Positions 25,000 through 34,994 of a DNA stretch of 64,000 nucleotides are shown piece by piece. The DNA lies in the NCBI GenBank assembly GCA_035610365.1, contig CM069432.1:9734001-9798000 (forward strand). The letters are read 5' to 3'. A model generated the notes under the pieces. The model saw only the letters and a list, made by a program, of their open reading frames with translations. It made no database searches and was not told where the DNA came from. Made by a program: the position numbers and the translations under genes. Numbering within the stretch: the first letter of the stretch is position 1; every line of letters starts with the position of its first letter. Source of the DNA: Aquatica leii (Eukaryota > Arthropoda > Insecta > Coleoptera > Lampyridae).

Positions 25000-25605
25000 A
25001 TGTATTCTTCAGATGAAGAACCAGCACTTCTTACTTCATCAGACTCTGATTCGGAAATGAACTTGGCTGATTGGAATATTACTTTCTCTGGTGAAGATCC
25101 GTTTGTACTAATGGAGTTTCTTATTCGTATTGATGAGTTGTGTTTGTCTCGTGAAGTTTCTCAGCACCAACTTTTTCTTTCAGCTTCTGATGTGTTATCG
25201 GGTAAAGCTCTGATTGTGTTTAGAAGTAGACGACATACTTTGCGTTCTTGGAATGAGGTTACTGCGATGCTGAAAGCTGAATTTCTGCCTGTAGATTATG
25301 ATGAACGGTTAATGGATACTATTCGTAATCGAGTGATGGAACCTAAGGAATCTATTGTGATGTACGTTGCTACTATGCAATATCTTTTTATGCAATTGTT
25401 AAAACCAGTCTCGGAGAAGACGCAGCTTAAAATCGTACGCCGCCACTTGGCTCCATTGTATCAATCTCATTTTGCACTGGTGGATATTACATCCTTTTCT
25501 CAATTGATTTCTTTAGGCAAACGTTTGGAGTCGAACTTTAATCGTAGCAATTCTCGTAGTCTTATAACATCCGAAAGGAGTGACTTACTTCTAGAATCAT
25601 ACTGA
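25000..25605 (+). CDS. gag: Gypsy gag protein
   Basis: This is a complete 201-codon frame from ATG 25000 to TGA. It starts with an acidic, Ser-rich stretch (SSDEEPALLTSSDSDSE). It continues with a retrotransposon-gag fold: FSGEDPFVLMEFLIRIDELC, a WNEVTAMLKAEFLP region, and the typical R.R.MEPKESIVMYVATMQYLF followed by KTQLKIVRRHLAPLYQ. It ends without a zinc knuckle, where related gags would continue, because the deletion that removed protease and RT begins soon after. A 580 bp leader precedes it. It could still assemble into particles. Confidence 0.75.
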   Translation: MYSSDEEPALLTSSDSDSEMNLADWNITFSGEDPFVLMEFLIRIDELCLSREVSQHQLFLSASDVLSGKALIVFRSRRHTLRSWNEVTAMLKAEFLPVDYDERLMDTIRNRVMEPKESIVMYVATMQYLFMQLLKPVSEKTQLKIVRRHLAPLYQSHFALVDITSFSQLISLGKRLESNFNRSNSRSLITSERSDLLLESY

Positions 25606-25740
25606 GTCTAATACTTGCATACACTGTCGTTCTAAAACTGAGAAACTTGTACTCCTGTTCGCTCTTTAGCTTCTCTTCCTCCAAATTTTTCTTCAGTTTC
25701 TAGGATTATTAGACCTACTACCGATCCTTGGTACTTAGGT

Positions 25741-26265
25741 TTGGTTTCGAAAGTTTCTGCTTTTCCTCGTCGTTTCTCTCGTTGGTGTCCTGTGAAAGGT
25801 TTTCTATGTAAACGTGTACGCATTTCTTTGTCGGACTCTTGCGTGTGGAAATTAGTTGTTCCTTCGGAGCAACGCAAACAATTAATCCACGATCACCATC
25901 TTCCATCTGAGCGTGAACACCGCAGTGTTAGGAGTACGTTGGAAGCTCTTCGCTATCACTTCTACTGGCCTCATATGAGACCCAAGGTTGCTGAGTTTAT
26001 ACGCCACTGTTCTTGTTCGAACGCACTGCGAAGCAATCCTATTCGGTCATGTCACGGTCTGCCAGCAACGATGAAGCTTTCCAACACTAGTGTTGCTACA
26101 AGGTCTACGCGTCTGCATAAGGATCGTGCTGTTTCTCCAGATGTAAAGGCCGCTGCTATTGCTTTTGCATCTCCTTCTTCAGTCGCTTCTAATTATTCTT
26201 TGTTGTCTCCTTCTTCTAATCGTTCTCTTCTCTTTCATCGGCGTCGCAAGCGTCGTAAGTGCTAG
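25741..26265 (+). pseudogene. Gypsy integrase remnant
   Basis: The frame enters in the middle of pol. CVWKLVVPSEQRKQLIHDHH is the usual linker before integrase. The HHCC zinc-finger region follows (HDHHLPSEREH, then YWPHMRPKVAEFIRHCSCSN). The catalytic D,D,E core is absent. Instead, at about 26040 the frame jumps to a Ser/Thr-rich tail that ends in the basic RRRKRRKC and a stop at 26263. The related copy near 41283-41520 on the minus strand shows the same zinc-finger end and basic tail, so this deleted form is shared by at least two copies. Confidence 0.7.
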
Positions 26266-28515
26266 TTCACTTTTTGGGCTTTCAACTTTCGACCTTTGCT
26301 ATTCTTTTGGTTCTTTTCTTTCGGTTTTGGTGGTTCGAGTCTTTGGATACGTCGTCGGTATCTTTTTGGTTGTAGCTTGGATACTACCCAATTGTTCTTC
26401 TCATATTGCTGTCACCGATTTTCTTTTCTTTGCTTAAGTTTCTAGTACTTTTGTTTTGGTTTCTTTCTTCTCCATCTTACTTCAAGACAGACTACCTTTC
26501 CGTCTGTATATATTTATATCCGCTTAGTCGGCCTTTTTGGGATTGGTACGTCATATATAGAATTCTCTCTTCTGCTTTTGGATTTTGTTTTTTCTTTTCT
26601 TGAGTTTTCTATTCCGCTCGTCGGCATTAAAGTCGTGAAGTATACTTTCCAATTTGGGACAGCAATTGGTACGCATTCGTTCTATAGCTAATTTTGATAC
26701 ATTTTCTCATCCCTTGTTTTTTCTATTATAGGGCGGTTGGTTGGGCACCGTAGGGTGGTCTCTCTTTTCATTCTTTTACGAGGTGAAGAATGAATCAGGC
26801 ATTAACATTGAGCCTTATTTATCTCCGTCTTTCTCTATCTCTTATCTTTCCTATTTCGCATTTTTTTCTTCTTGGGCTTAGAGACTTTCTATGTGACATC
26901 AATTCTTTTCTTCTTTTTGATCTGCTTATGGTTCGCCTCTTGGGTGGTTATTTGGACATAGAAATACCTTGTCTTATCTTTCTCCGTCTTTTTCTTTTCT
27001 TCCTTTCTTGTCTTTCGTACTTTTAATTCTTTTCTTTTTTTCTTTTGCTTTTGGGATTTGTCTTTAGGGCAATTATCTCTTTTGCTTTTTTCTCTTATCT
27101 GGATTTGTTGCTTGAATACTTTCTTTCTATTTTCTTTTTAGTAACTCCTTGCTTTAGTATTCACGCAAATATGGTTCTTTTCTTTTGCTTTTCTTTCTCA
27201 GTTACTTCTCTCGCTTTATTAGGTTTAGTGGCGTTTTGTTTTGTTGGTTTTGGTTTGAAACTAGGAATAGACTGCAACGTCGCTTCTTGTACTTTGTACT
27301 TCCGCTTAGTCGGCATTTTTGATGTTGTTAGTCACCGTTAGAATATTTGTCTTCTTTGGGTTTCTGTTGCTCTTGGAATATTCTAATCCGTTCTTCGGCA
27401 TTTACGTTCCAACGTGACATTCCAACACAACGAGCACTGACTCACGATGCTTAATTAGCAAGTGAAGTTTTCTGTTCTTTATTGACTCATACTTCTTTTT
27501 CTTTTTTTCCTTCTGGTTTTGTTTGAGGTTGCTTTGAAAGCTTTTCTCTCTGCTTAAGCTTAGTCTTTCTTTATTTTCTTGGATCCTCTGCAACCATATT
27601 CTTTTCTATTTATTTTCTTTTTTTGCTAATTTTTTCTTTTGCTACATTGGGCTTAGTAAATTATTCGTTTGGCTGTGTAAGTCTGAAATTTGGGACAGAC
27701 TACAACTCCGTTTTCTGTACTTTATGTACTTCCGCTTGCTCGGCTTTTCTGGATGTTGTTAGTCATTGTTGGGATATCTCTTTTGCTACTTTTCTCTTTG
27801 GTTTTTTCTTGGGATATTCTATTCCGTTTATCGGCTTATAAGTTTCATTGTTACAGTCCAGCACAGTGATCGATGATTAACAAGTGTTCGTTTAGCAATT
27901 GATAGTTTCTTACGTTCTTTTCTTTCCTCTTCTTCCTTTTCTTTTCTTCGAATTCTTGTCTGGGGATTATTAGTACTTGGGATTTTGGGTTACTTATTGG
28001 GAGACCATTTTCAACGGTGGTTTCGTACTTAAGGGTTGGGGTTTAAGGGGATTTTAGGGCTACTTAGTCCTGGACGCTTGTCTAAACTTCTACCTTTCCT
28101 ATATTCTTTTCTTTTCTCTGGAACTCTTTTGATACTTATGTCCTTACTGTATTGGGTTACTGATTGTTTGTACCTTACTTTTTGGTATCGCTTTATGCGC
28201 TTTGGAAATTAGTAAACCGTGTTGGTATTCTTCTTTGCTTTTAGATCAAATTACTCTTGGTTTCTTGGAGATACCATTCGCTTCGTGCGCTTCGGTTACA
28301 GTTTTGGTTGTCGGTATTCTTAAGATTCTGGAAAATCTCTGTCTCTTCTGTATTTGTGGTGATCTGATGAGATTACACAGGGTTGGGTTTCTTGAAATTG
28401 GGTTGGTTTTGGATTTTAGGGTTCTATCCTTGGCGTATGCCTAAATTTCTGTCTTCATTTTAGCTTTTGTTTTCGTTATTCTCGCTCCACGCTTTTATCT
28501 TGCTGGGGGGGAATC
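26266..28515 (+). repeat. Pyrimidine-rich 3' internal region with repeated modules
   Basis: About 2.25 kb is strongly T-rich on the + strand, with TTTTC/TTCTT runs throughout. Long open frames here are a by-product of the bias and encode only Leu/Phe/Ser-rich sequence. A degenerate module occurs three times. Each has two TCCGYTNNTCGGC-like words about 90 bp apart: 26519 and 26610, 27299 and 27386, 27730 and 27822. The last two modules start about 430 bp apart. The region ends in a purine tract just before the 3' LTR. It may carry RNA-packaging or priming functions; that is inference. Confidence 0.55.
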
Positions 28516-29833
28516 TGTTCCGGTCGAAATTTTCATTATGTACGCCTATGTGTTTCGACGTGAAATTAGATTCGGGTTTTGACGCCCTCTAACGATCTTT
28601 TTCTCGTTAGTGGTCATTTTGGCGGAAAATCGTCACACGTAAATGATATAAAATGGTCTGTAACCATTGAATATTGATATATATCCGTTACCATCTGGAA
28701 AAGAATGGAAAACCAAGTATAATTAGTTAATTATCTAATTTATTCGAAGCGTTACGGGCCATTTTGCGTTCCTTCATTTCGCACCTGTCACATTCTCGAT
28801 AAATGGATATCGTAAACTACTACTAAATAAGGCATCACGTTGCCGTACACGGGCGCTGGCGGAAGGCGAATGCCACGCTACGAAATTGGGGTCTCGCGGA
28901 GCCGTCCAGGGCAAACAATACTACACGTGGATGACACGACGTTAAACATATTAATAACCACCTATTTTCGATCTCACTACATACAGTAGTCGATACACGT
29001 TTTGTTTACTTTTGAGATAGATTTCATGAATTATTTAATACAATATTGTCTTAGCCGAACTATCAATTGTGAGTTGGGGTTGTGACACGATTCGTGTTAA
29101 TATTTTATTGCAGGCCACTGAAGAAGAAAAACGTTTTTCTTCGGGCTAGTGGATGCTGGAATTCGGGTGAGTGATTTGAATTTACTTTAGATATCGTGGT
29201 CACGTACAATTACTCACGAACTGTGGGATTACAATTTAACGTTAGTAAATAAGTATAACGCGTAGCTACCAATAGGGTATTTAAAATCAGTGAAATCAAT
29301 GTCTCGCATATTGTATGTAGTTGAAAGACATGTACTTCGGTTCTTTATAATTGTGTGTGGTGGGTTGCCGATGTTGTAGGCATCGAGATCTTAACTTTTC
29401 TTGTTTCTATAATTCTCTAAATTGACTGTTCCGAACTCAAACGTTAATACCGTTGTAAATATTTAATGTAAATTTTTCTAGTCGTTAGTAACTCCAACTG
29501 TGGGGTGTAATGACTTTTGCTTAGTACAACTACAACTGTGATAACTGTTAATGATAGACTGAAGGCGATTAAAGTTGTTAATTCTTTTTTTTTTGTGTGC
29601 TTATTGTTCCCTACGAACCAGTTTGGGCTACTCGAACAGCTGAGTAGAGGGATTACGAATCTTCGAATTGTTACAAGTTCTACAACATTCTGTTGTGAGC
29701 GGACAGAAGTATTATTTTGGGATAAGCTCTGGCGCCCTGAAACATCTTTATATATATTTCTTGAGAACCTACCCATCTCCGACTATTGCGAGTTTGGCCG
29801 TGCAAGGTTCGTAAAACCTAAAAGCTTGTAACA
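28516..29833 (+). repeat. Gypsy 3' LTR
   Basis: This 1318 bp LTR is the partner of 23109-24417. Directly after it the interrupted integrase frame of the host Mag-like element resumes (DYELGSFVLLKSHL). Confidence 0.9.
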
Positions 29834-29986
29834 ACCTGATTACGAGCTCGGATCTTTTGTCTTGTTGAAGAGTCATCTGGTGAGTTCTCTGAATCCAGTA
29901 ATACAAAAACGTAAGAGAGGACGCCCGAAGACCCAAGCCAATACTGTTGCATGTGCGAGGGCGCTACTATGCACCAGAGGGGAGGA
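29834..29986 (+). pseudogene. Mag-like integrase, displaced C-terminal end
   Basis: This is the tail of the integrase frame that was cut at 23108. It contains YELGSFVLLKSHL and a basic KRKRGRPKTQ phrase that resembles an AT-hook, then runs up to the purine tract in front of the 76 bp LTR. The frame stays open into the LTR, as is common in this group. Confidence 0.75.
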
Positions 29987-30062
29987 TGTGCCGCGGGTTA
30001 TTTTATTAAAGTTTTGTTGTGTATGATTTCTGCATAGTCTACAAACCTACCAAACCTTGAAA
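29987..30062 (+). repeat. 76 bp 3' LTR of the Mag-like element
   Basis: It has two differences from 18891-18966. It follows a purine tract, AGAGGGGAGGA. Confidence 0.8.
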
Positions 30063-30810
30063 CACTTTAATTGACTCGAATGGCGAATTGAAAAAATGAA
30101 AAAAAAACTAATGTCAGAAGTAGTCTTCTGTTACCACGAGGCAGCCTTCTCTAACTAAAGTAGGTGTGTCACTGTCGCGTCATTAAACTCCACGCTTTTT
30201 TTACAATAAAATTAATCGTCTTGTTTATCACTTTATTATTATTTTTTAATTTTTAGTAACTTAAGTTTTCTAAAAAAATGATATTTTAATATTAGTTGTA
30301 ACCACTATGCGAGAAAAAGGCTTTAGGGATTTTTTCTTCTTGCAAAAAAATCTTAATTTGCAGTGTTTTAATAACTGATGATGTATTCTAAAGTAACACA
30401 TTCTGCAATAGTTAGTAGTCTGATAAAGTGCGCATTACGAAGCGCCAGGAAAGATCGCGCTTAAAAATATAATCAAAGTAATGTTATTTTGCTCCTCCTA
30501 CACAAAGGTTATAAGTTATAAACTTTGAACTTACACGAATAAATGCTTTAGATGTAATAAAAGAATATTACTGCCGTACCCAAGTTTTTAACCAAACTGG
30601 ACTGGCAACTAATAATTTTTAAACAAATCGTCAAATAGCATTAGACGAATTTTAGATGCATACAAATCCGATCATTATCATTAATGTTCTAGTATATACT
30701 TATAAATGTAATTAATTTTTAATGTTTGATGAACATAAGTTGACAATCGATAGTTTTAGTCTAGAAACCGAATAACCTTTAATCTCAGAAACATAAACGG
30801 AGGTTTTAAT
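30063..30810. other. Intergenic, upstream of GH1a
   Basis: AT-rich with no recognisable coding. It is the only unique-looking DNA between the Mag-like element and GH1a, so the control sequences of GH1a should lie here. Confidence 0.5.
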
Positions 30811-30823
30811 ATTATATATTATA
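30811..30823 (+). promoter_or_regulatory. Possible TATA region of GH1a
   Basis: A TATATATTATAA-like run sits about 45-55 bases before the GH1a ATG. In such AT-rich DNA this is weak evidence, and no clear initiator was seen. Confidence 0.3.
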
Positions 30824-30865
30824 ATATGTGATACGTGCTTCTGTATATCCGCACTTATAAGTATT

Positions 30866-32628
30866 ATGCATCTTCAACGACAATTACTTTTCTTTTGCGT
30901 TTTATTATTTAAGTATGACAAGAAACAGGTTTTTAACATTAAATTTAATACTTATTTTAGAACTGATTATGGTACTTCGCGTATCGCTCTATTACCTTCG
31001 GACTTACTTCTAGGATCGGCGACTTCTGCATATCAGATAGAAGGTGCTTGGAATGAAGATGGTAAAGGAGAAAATATCTGGGATCGAATGACTCACACGA
31101 TGCCCGAAAAAATAATGGATGGTTCAAACGGAGACGTTGCATGCAATTCGTATAATAAACTTAACGAAGACATTGCAATAATAAAACACTTGGGATTGCA
31201 ATTTTATCGTTTTTCATTATCCTGGTCGAGGATTTTACCCAATGGTACATTGAATAAAATCAATCAAGCTGGAATAGATTATTACAATAATTTAATTAAT
31301 AAACTAATTGAAATTAATGTGATACCAGTTGTTACTATTTATCATTGGGATCTTCCTCAAGCACTACAAGAATACGGAGGTTTGATAAATCCATATTTTG
31401 AAAAATGGTTTGAAGCCTATGCGAACTTTGTTTTTGAACAGTTTGGTGATAGAATTAAGCTATGGATTACTGTGAACGAACCTAAACAAATTTGTTCGAC
31501 GTCTTATTCGGAAGGAAAATATGCCCCAGCTATAGTATCCGATGGTATTGGAAACTACATTTGTGGTCACAACGTTTTAAAAGCTCACGCCAGAGCTTAC
31601 CATTTATACGATACAATATATAAGCCGACTCAACGTGGTAAGTAGATAAACACTAACAAAAAGAATATAGATTAGTAACACTTAGGTAAAATTGGTATTA
31701 ACATTGAATACTCCTGGTTTGAACCAGCTTCCACCAGTGTTAAAGATCAAGAAGCGGCAGAACGCAAAAAACAGTTTGATGTATTTATCTTAAACAAGTT
31801 ATTAAAAATTAAAAGATTTTGTTGTAGTTTGGTGTATACGTACACCCAATATATTCGAAAGACGGCGATTATCCCAAACTGGTTAAAAACCTGGTTAGCG
31901 AACGAAGCAAAATGGAAGGTTTTGAAAGATCGCGTCTTCCTGCGTTTTCGCCATTAGAAATAAGTTTGATCAAAAACACTTCTGATTTTTTCGGATTGAA
32001 TTATTACGCAACTCTTAAAATTAAAGATAAAGAAGCAGAACCTATCGGCGATCCATCTGAAGAAAAAGATACAAACGTTGAGGTTATTATGGAACATGAA
32101 AACGACAAGCCGTGGTCTTATTACTTTAAGGTATTATGTTAAAAGTCTTTATTTATATACAGTTGGATTTTAGACAGCGCCTTGGGCGTTTAGAAAAGCG
32201 TTAAATGAAATTAAAACACGTTATAATGATCCTGAAATATACATATTCGAAACTGGGATTCCTGATGAAGGTGAAGTGGATGATCAAGCCCGTATCAGAT
32301 ATTATACTGTAAAAAAACCTAATAAATGTGTTGATAATCACTAATAGTGAATTTTAGCTTAACTTAGAAGCCATCCTATCTGCAATTCAAGACGATAAAA
32401 TTAAAGTCCGAGCTTTTACGGCATGGTCTTTAATTGATAGTTTCGAATGGCGATCAGGTTACACGTAGGTAGAACGTGCCTAATAATTACTACAAATAAC
32501 AAATTAATTTTAGATTTGGATTTGGTTTGTATTATGTAAATTTCACAGAACCAATGCAAACGAGAATTCCTAAAGCATCTGCTAAATTTTATAAAGATCT
32601 TATAAAAAACAGAAGTTTATTTGTATAA
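30866..32628 (+). CDS. GH1a: secreted glycoside hydrolase family 1 protein (beta-glucosidase/myrosinase-like)
   Basis: Seven exons: 30866-30912, 30961-31637, 31686-31780, 31828-32130, 32174-32308, 32358-32464, 32514-32628. All five clear introns of 47-49 bp and one of 43 bp have GT...AG ends. They join to 492 aa without a stop, the usual GH1 length. Exon 1 encodes a hydrophobic signal peptide (residues 1-16, [10 protein letters not shown]). The GH1 N-terminal mark ATSAYQIEG is at 36-44 and YHWDLPQ follows later. The acid/base Glu is E189 in TVNEP. The nucleophile is E400, but its motif reads IFETG, not the usual ITENG. The conserved ending WSLIDSFEW and GFGLYYVNF is intact. Such enzymes cleave beta-glucosides, often plant defence glycosides, in gut or haemolymph; the substrate cannot be read from this. 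It is a paralogue of GH1b. Confidence 0.9.
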
Positions 32629-33160
32629 TGTAATATTAATGGACAATGGTAATAAGCAGTATTTTCAAGTTTACTAACAGTACAATTATACAAAACGAGA
32701 TTATTTACTTTTTTCTGTAATTAATTTTAACTTAAATTATAATTTGTTTAAACAACTACTTACTTCCTAATGTTCTGTCTAATTAAAAATTAATAGTACT
32801 TAAGGTATAGTCGTTGTCAAATTAGAATGACCAGCACTAGATATTTAGTGAATTTTAGCTTTTCAGCAAAATTACATTTTAAAGTAACTGATTTGATTAA
32901 TGAGTTTTTACTTAATTCAGATGCATACTTTTTTTTTGTTTTGGGCGTTGGCCTGCCACAGCAGGCTCAACTGGCTCAGCCCTCGGTCAGTTATGGTAGG
33001 TGGGATCATCTTGCGGTTTTCTTCTCCTTACCATAACCTCGGTTCGTTTGGTAGAAATTACTGTGGCTTTATCATGTATGTGGATAAGTTCAGATCGCGT
33101 TTTAATGGCAGGTTAGTTGTGTTCCAGAATCCACGTTTTCCATAGTTCTTCGTTTTTCTT
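32629..33160. other. Downstream of GH1a, no further gene
   Basis: AT-rich sequence with no clear AATAAA close to the stop. From about 32935 a more GC-rich stretch (TGCCACAGCAGGCTCAACTGGC) begins that is unlike its surroundings, but I do not recognise it. Confidence 0.35.
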
Positions 33161-33164
33161 TATA

Positions 33165-33775
33165 GTTTCTGCTTCTTCTACCACTTCGTAAATTGTATTC
33201 TGTTTTAGGCTGTAGTTTGCCCACCTCTTCTATTACATCGTAAATTGTATTCTTGGGCTGTAGTTGCCCACCTCTTCTACCACTTCGTAAATTGTATTCT
33301 TGGGCTGTAGTTGCCTACCTCTTCTACCACTTCGTAAGTTTTAGGCTGTAGTTTGCCCACCTCTTCTATTACATCGTAAATGGTATTCTTAGGCTGTAGT
33401 CGCCCACCTCTTCTACCACTTTGTAAATTGTATTTTTAGACTGTAGTTTGCCCACTTCTTCTATCACTTCGTAAGTTGTATTCTTAGGCTGTAGTTGCCC
33501 ACCTCTTCTACCACTTCGTACTTGTATTTTTAGGCTGTAGTTGCCCACCTCTTCTACCACTTCGTTAATTGTATTCTTAGGCTGTAGTTTGCCCACTTCT
33601 TTTACCACTTCATAAACTGTATTCTTAGGCTGCAGTTGCCCATCTCCTGACCACTTTGTATATGGTATTCTTGGGCTGTAGTTGCTCACCTCTTCTTCGT
33701 AAGTCTTAGGCTGTAGTTGGCCACCTCTTCTACCACTTCGTAAGTTGTATTCTTCGGCTGTAGTTGAACCGCTTC
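33165..33775 (-). repeat. 48 bp minisatellite, coding-compatible (16-aa unit) on the minus strand
   Basis: More than ten imperfect copies of a unit of about 46-48 bp lie in tandem, with CACCTCTTCTACCACTTCGT and TTGTATTCTTAGGCTGTAGTT as its two halves. On the minus strand the unit reads YEVVEEVG.LQPKNT. A minus frame at 33369-33689 stays open for 106 codons through the array. The open frame follows from the unit length being a multiple of three; no start, splice or partner domain suggests a gene. More copies lie at 34440-34672, part of them inverted. Confidence 0.75.
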
Positions 33776-34345
33776 CTTGTTTGTTGTAATTATTTTGATA
33801 GGTCGTAAAGCTATTAAAATGTTTCTATGTTCAGAATGTTGACACCACTTTGTATAGTTTATTTGCTGGTGGACCCAGTGGCGGATTAAGGATCGTCGGG
33901 GCCCTAGGCGGCAGAGCCACTTTGGGGCCCCTAGGTAGTCAAACCAAACCAAAAAACCATTTTTGGAACACTTTATAATAATAATATTATTAGGTAAAAT
34001 TTCTGTGCTTTTGGTATCTTTGGGGCCCCCACGCAAGCTCGAGGCCCTAGGCGGCCGCCTACTCCGCCTAGCTTTTAAGACGCCACTGGGTGGACCGCTT
34101 CGTCTCCTTTTTTGCTCGAAAGACTAAATGTTCTTTCACTTCTTTGAACGTTAAGTTGCTGTTGGACCGCTTCGTTGTTTGTTGTAATTATTTTAATAGG
34201 TCGTAAAGCTATTAAAATGTTTCTATCTTCGGAATGTAGACACCACTTTGTATAGTTTAGTTGCTGGTGAACCGCTTCGTCTTCTTTTTTGCTCGAAGGA
34301 CCAAATGTTAAGCACGGTGGTGTTTCGTACTTAATAGTTGACACT
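33764..34345. repeat. Tandem duplication of about 176 bp, interrupted by a MITE
   Basis: The block 33764-33875 (CCGCTTCCTTGTTTGTTGTAA ... CACCACTTTGTATAGTTTATTTGCTGG) recurs at 34161-34275. The next block, CTTTTTTGCTCGAAAGACTAAATG, occurs at 34107 and again at about 34290. Without the 213 bp MITE and its 8 bp duplication the spacing is about 176 bp, so this is a short tandem array. Confidence 0.65.
33876..34088. mobile_element. hAT-type MITE with a perfect 8 bp target duplication
   Basis: A 213 bp element begins CAGTGGCG and ends CGCCACTG. It has GC-rich inner arms (GGGGCCCTAGGCGGC near the left, CTAGGCGGCCGCC near the right). It is flanked on both sides by GGTGGACC (33868-33875 and 34089-34096). 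Eight-base duplications and CAGTGGCG-type ends are hallmarks of hAT elements. It codes for nothing and must have been moved by a hAT transposase from elsewhere. Confidence 0.9.
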
Positions 34346-34870
34346 TACCCAGGTAATCAATATTTGAACAATACCAGATTCTAGGGCTTTACGACGTATT
34401 AAAATAATTACAACAAGCAAAAAAGCGGTTAATTAGGTCTTGCCAACCTCTTCTACCACTTCGTAAACTGTATTCTTAGACTGTAGTTTGCCCACTTCTT
34501 CTACCACTTCGTAAATTGTATTCTTTACGAAGTGGTAGAAGAGGTGGGCGACTACAGCCTAAAAATACAACTTACGAAGTGGTAGAAGAGGTGGGCAACT
34601 ACAACTCAAGAATACAATTTACGATGTGGTAGAAGAGGTGGGCAACTACAGCCTAAGAATACAATTTACGACACTTACCCAGGTAATCAATATTTGAACA
34701 ATACCAGATTCTAGGGCAAGTGTCAAGTGATCATTTAGCATTAAGTGTTTTAATCACTTGACACTTGCCCTAGAATCTTGTATTGTTCAAATATTGATTA
34801 CCTGGGTAAGTGTCAACTATTAAGTACGAAACACCACCTTGCTTAACATTTGGTCTTTCGAGCCGGATTA
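34292..34870. repeat. Long inverted repeat and palindrome
   Basis: The left arm (about 34292-34387, from the CGAAGGACCAAATG stretch through ACTTACCCAGGTAATC to CCAGATTCTAGGG) is repeated in reverse at about 34775-34868 with few differences. A further direct copy of the inner arm (34673-34735) sits next to the right arm. There it forms a tight palindrome of about 60 bp arms around a spacer of roughly 20 bases (CATTTAGCATTAAG). The minisatellite unit inside also switches orientation at about 34524. The shape is that of a foldback-type element or a locally rearranged array. Confidence 0.7.
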
Positions 34871-34994
34871 CACCACAATTATATTATTAAGTTTGCAACT
34901 TAGAAATTATATAATTTATGTTTGTAAAATTTAGAGGTTTAGATTAAATTTAAATGTTATGATCAAAAATGATTTTTCATGTTTGAACAAGTCC

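Larger units (their letters stand above)
23109..29833 (+). mobile_element. Gypsy element lacking protease/RT, about 1.31 kb LTRs
   Basis: The LTRs are 23109-24417 and 28516-29833, starting TGTTMCGGTCG and ending TTGTAACA. I count roughly two dozen differences between them. The primer site TGGCGCCCAACGTGGGGC lies at 24423-24440 and a purine tract with seven G ends just before 28516. Flanks are AACT and ACCT, a 4 bp duplication with one change; the related solo LTR at 9190 has a perfect 4 bp one. Inside are one gag frame, a remnant of integrase, and about 2.25 kb of pyrimidine-rich DNA with no clear coding. Protease, RT and RNase H are gone, so it could only move with enzymes supplied by a full-length relative. 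Confidence 0.85.
18891..30062 (+). mobile_element. Mag-like Gypsy retrotransposon with 76 bp LTRs, split by a later insertion
   Basis: Two short direct repeats (18891-18966 and 29987-30062), both starting TGTGCCGCGG and ending ACCTTGAAA, bound this element; they differ at two positions. A primer-binding-site-like TGGCGCCCAAACG starts at 18969 and a purine tract (AGAGGGGAGGA) sits just before the 3' LTR. Gag, protease, RT, RNase H and integrase follow in order. A 6.7 kb Gypsy was inserted at 23108. Without it the element is about 4.45 kb. LTRs this short are a known trait of the Mag group of Gypsy elements, first described in silkworm; the assignment is by that trait and by protein style. No clear target duplication was seen. 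Confidence 0.8.

Noticed and set aside
26159..27341. Several Leu/Phe-rich frames that look like membrane proteins
   Set aside because: They arise from T-rich DNA, overlap in different frames, lack conserved motifs, and the related minus-strand copy does not preserve them. An env-like gene is not supported.
33369..33689. 106-codon frame as a real repeat-protein gene
   Set aside because: The open frame is what a 48 bp tandem unit gives automatically. No signal peptide, splice signals or flanking domain.
33165..34672. CRISPR-like regular repeat array
   Set aside because: The units are adjacent without unique spacers and the genome is clearly eukaryotic.
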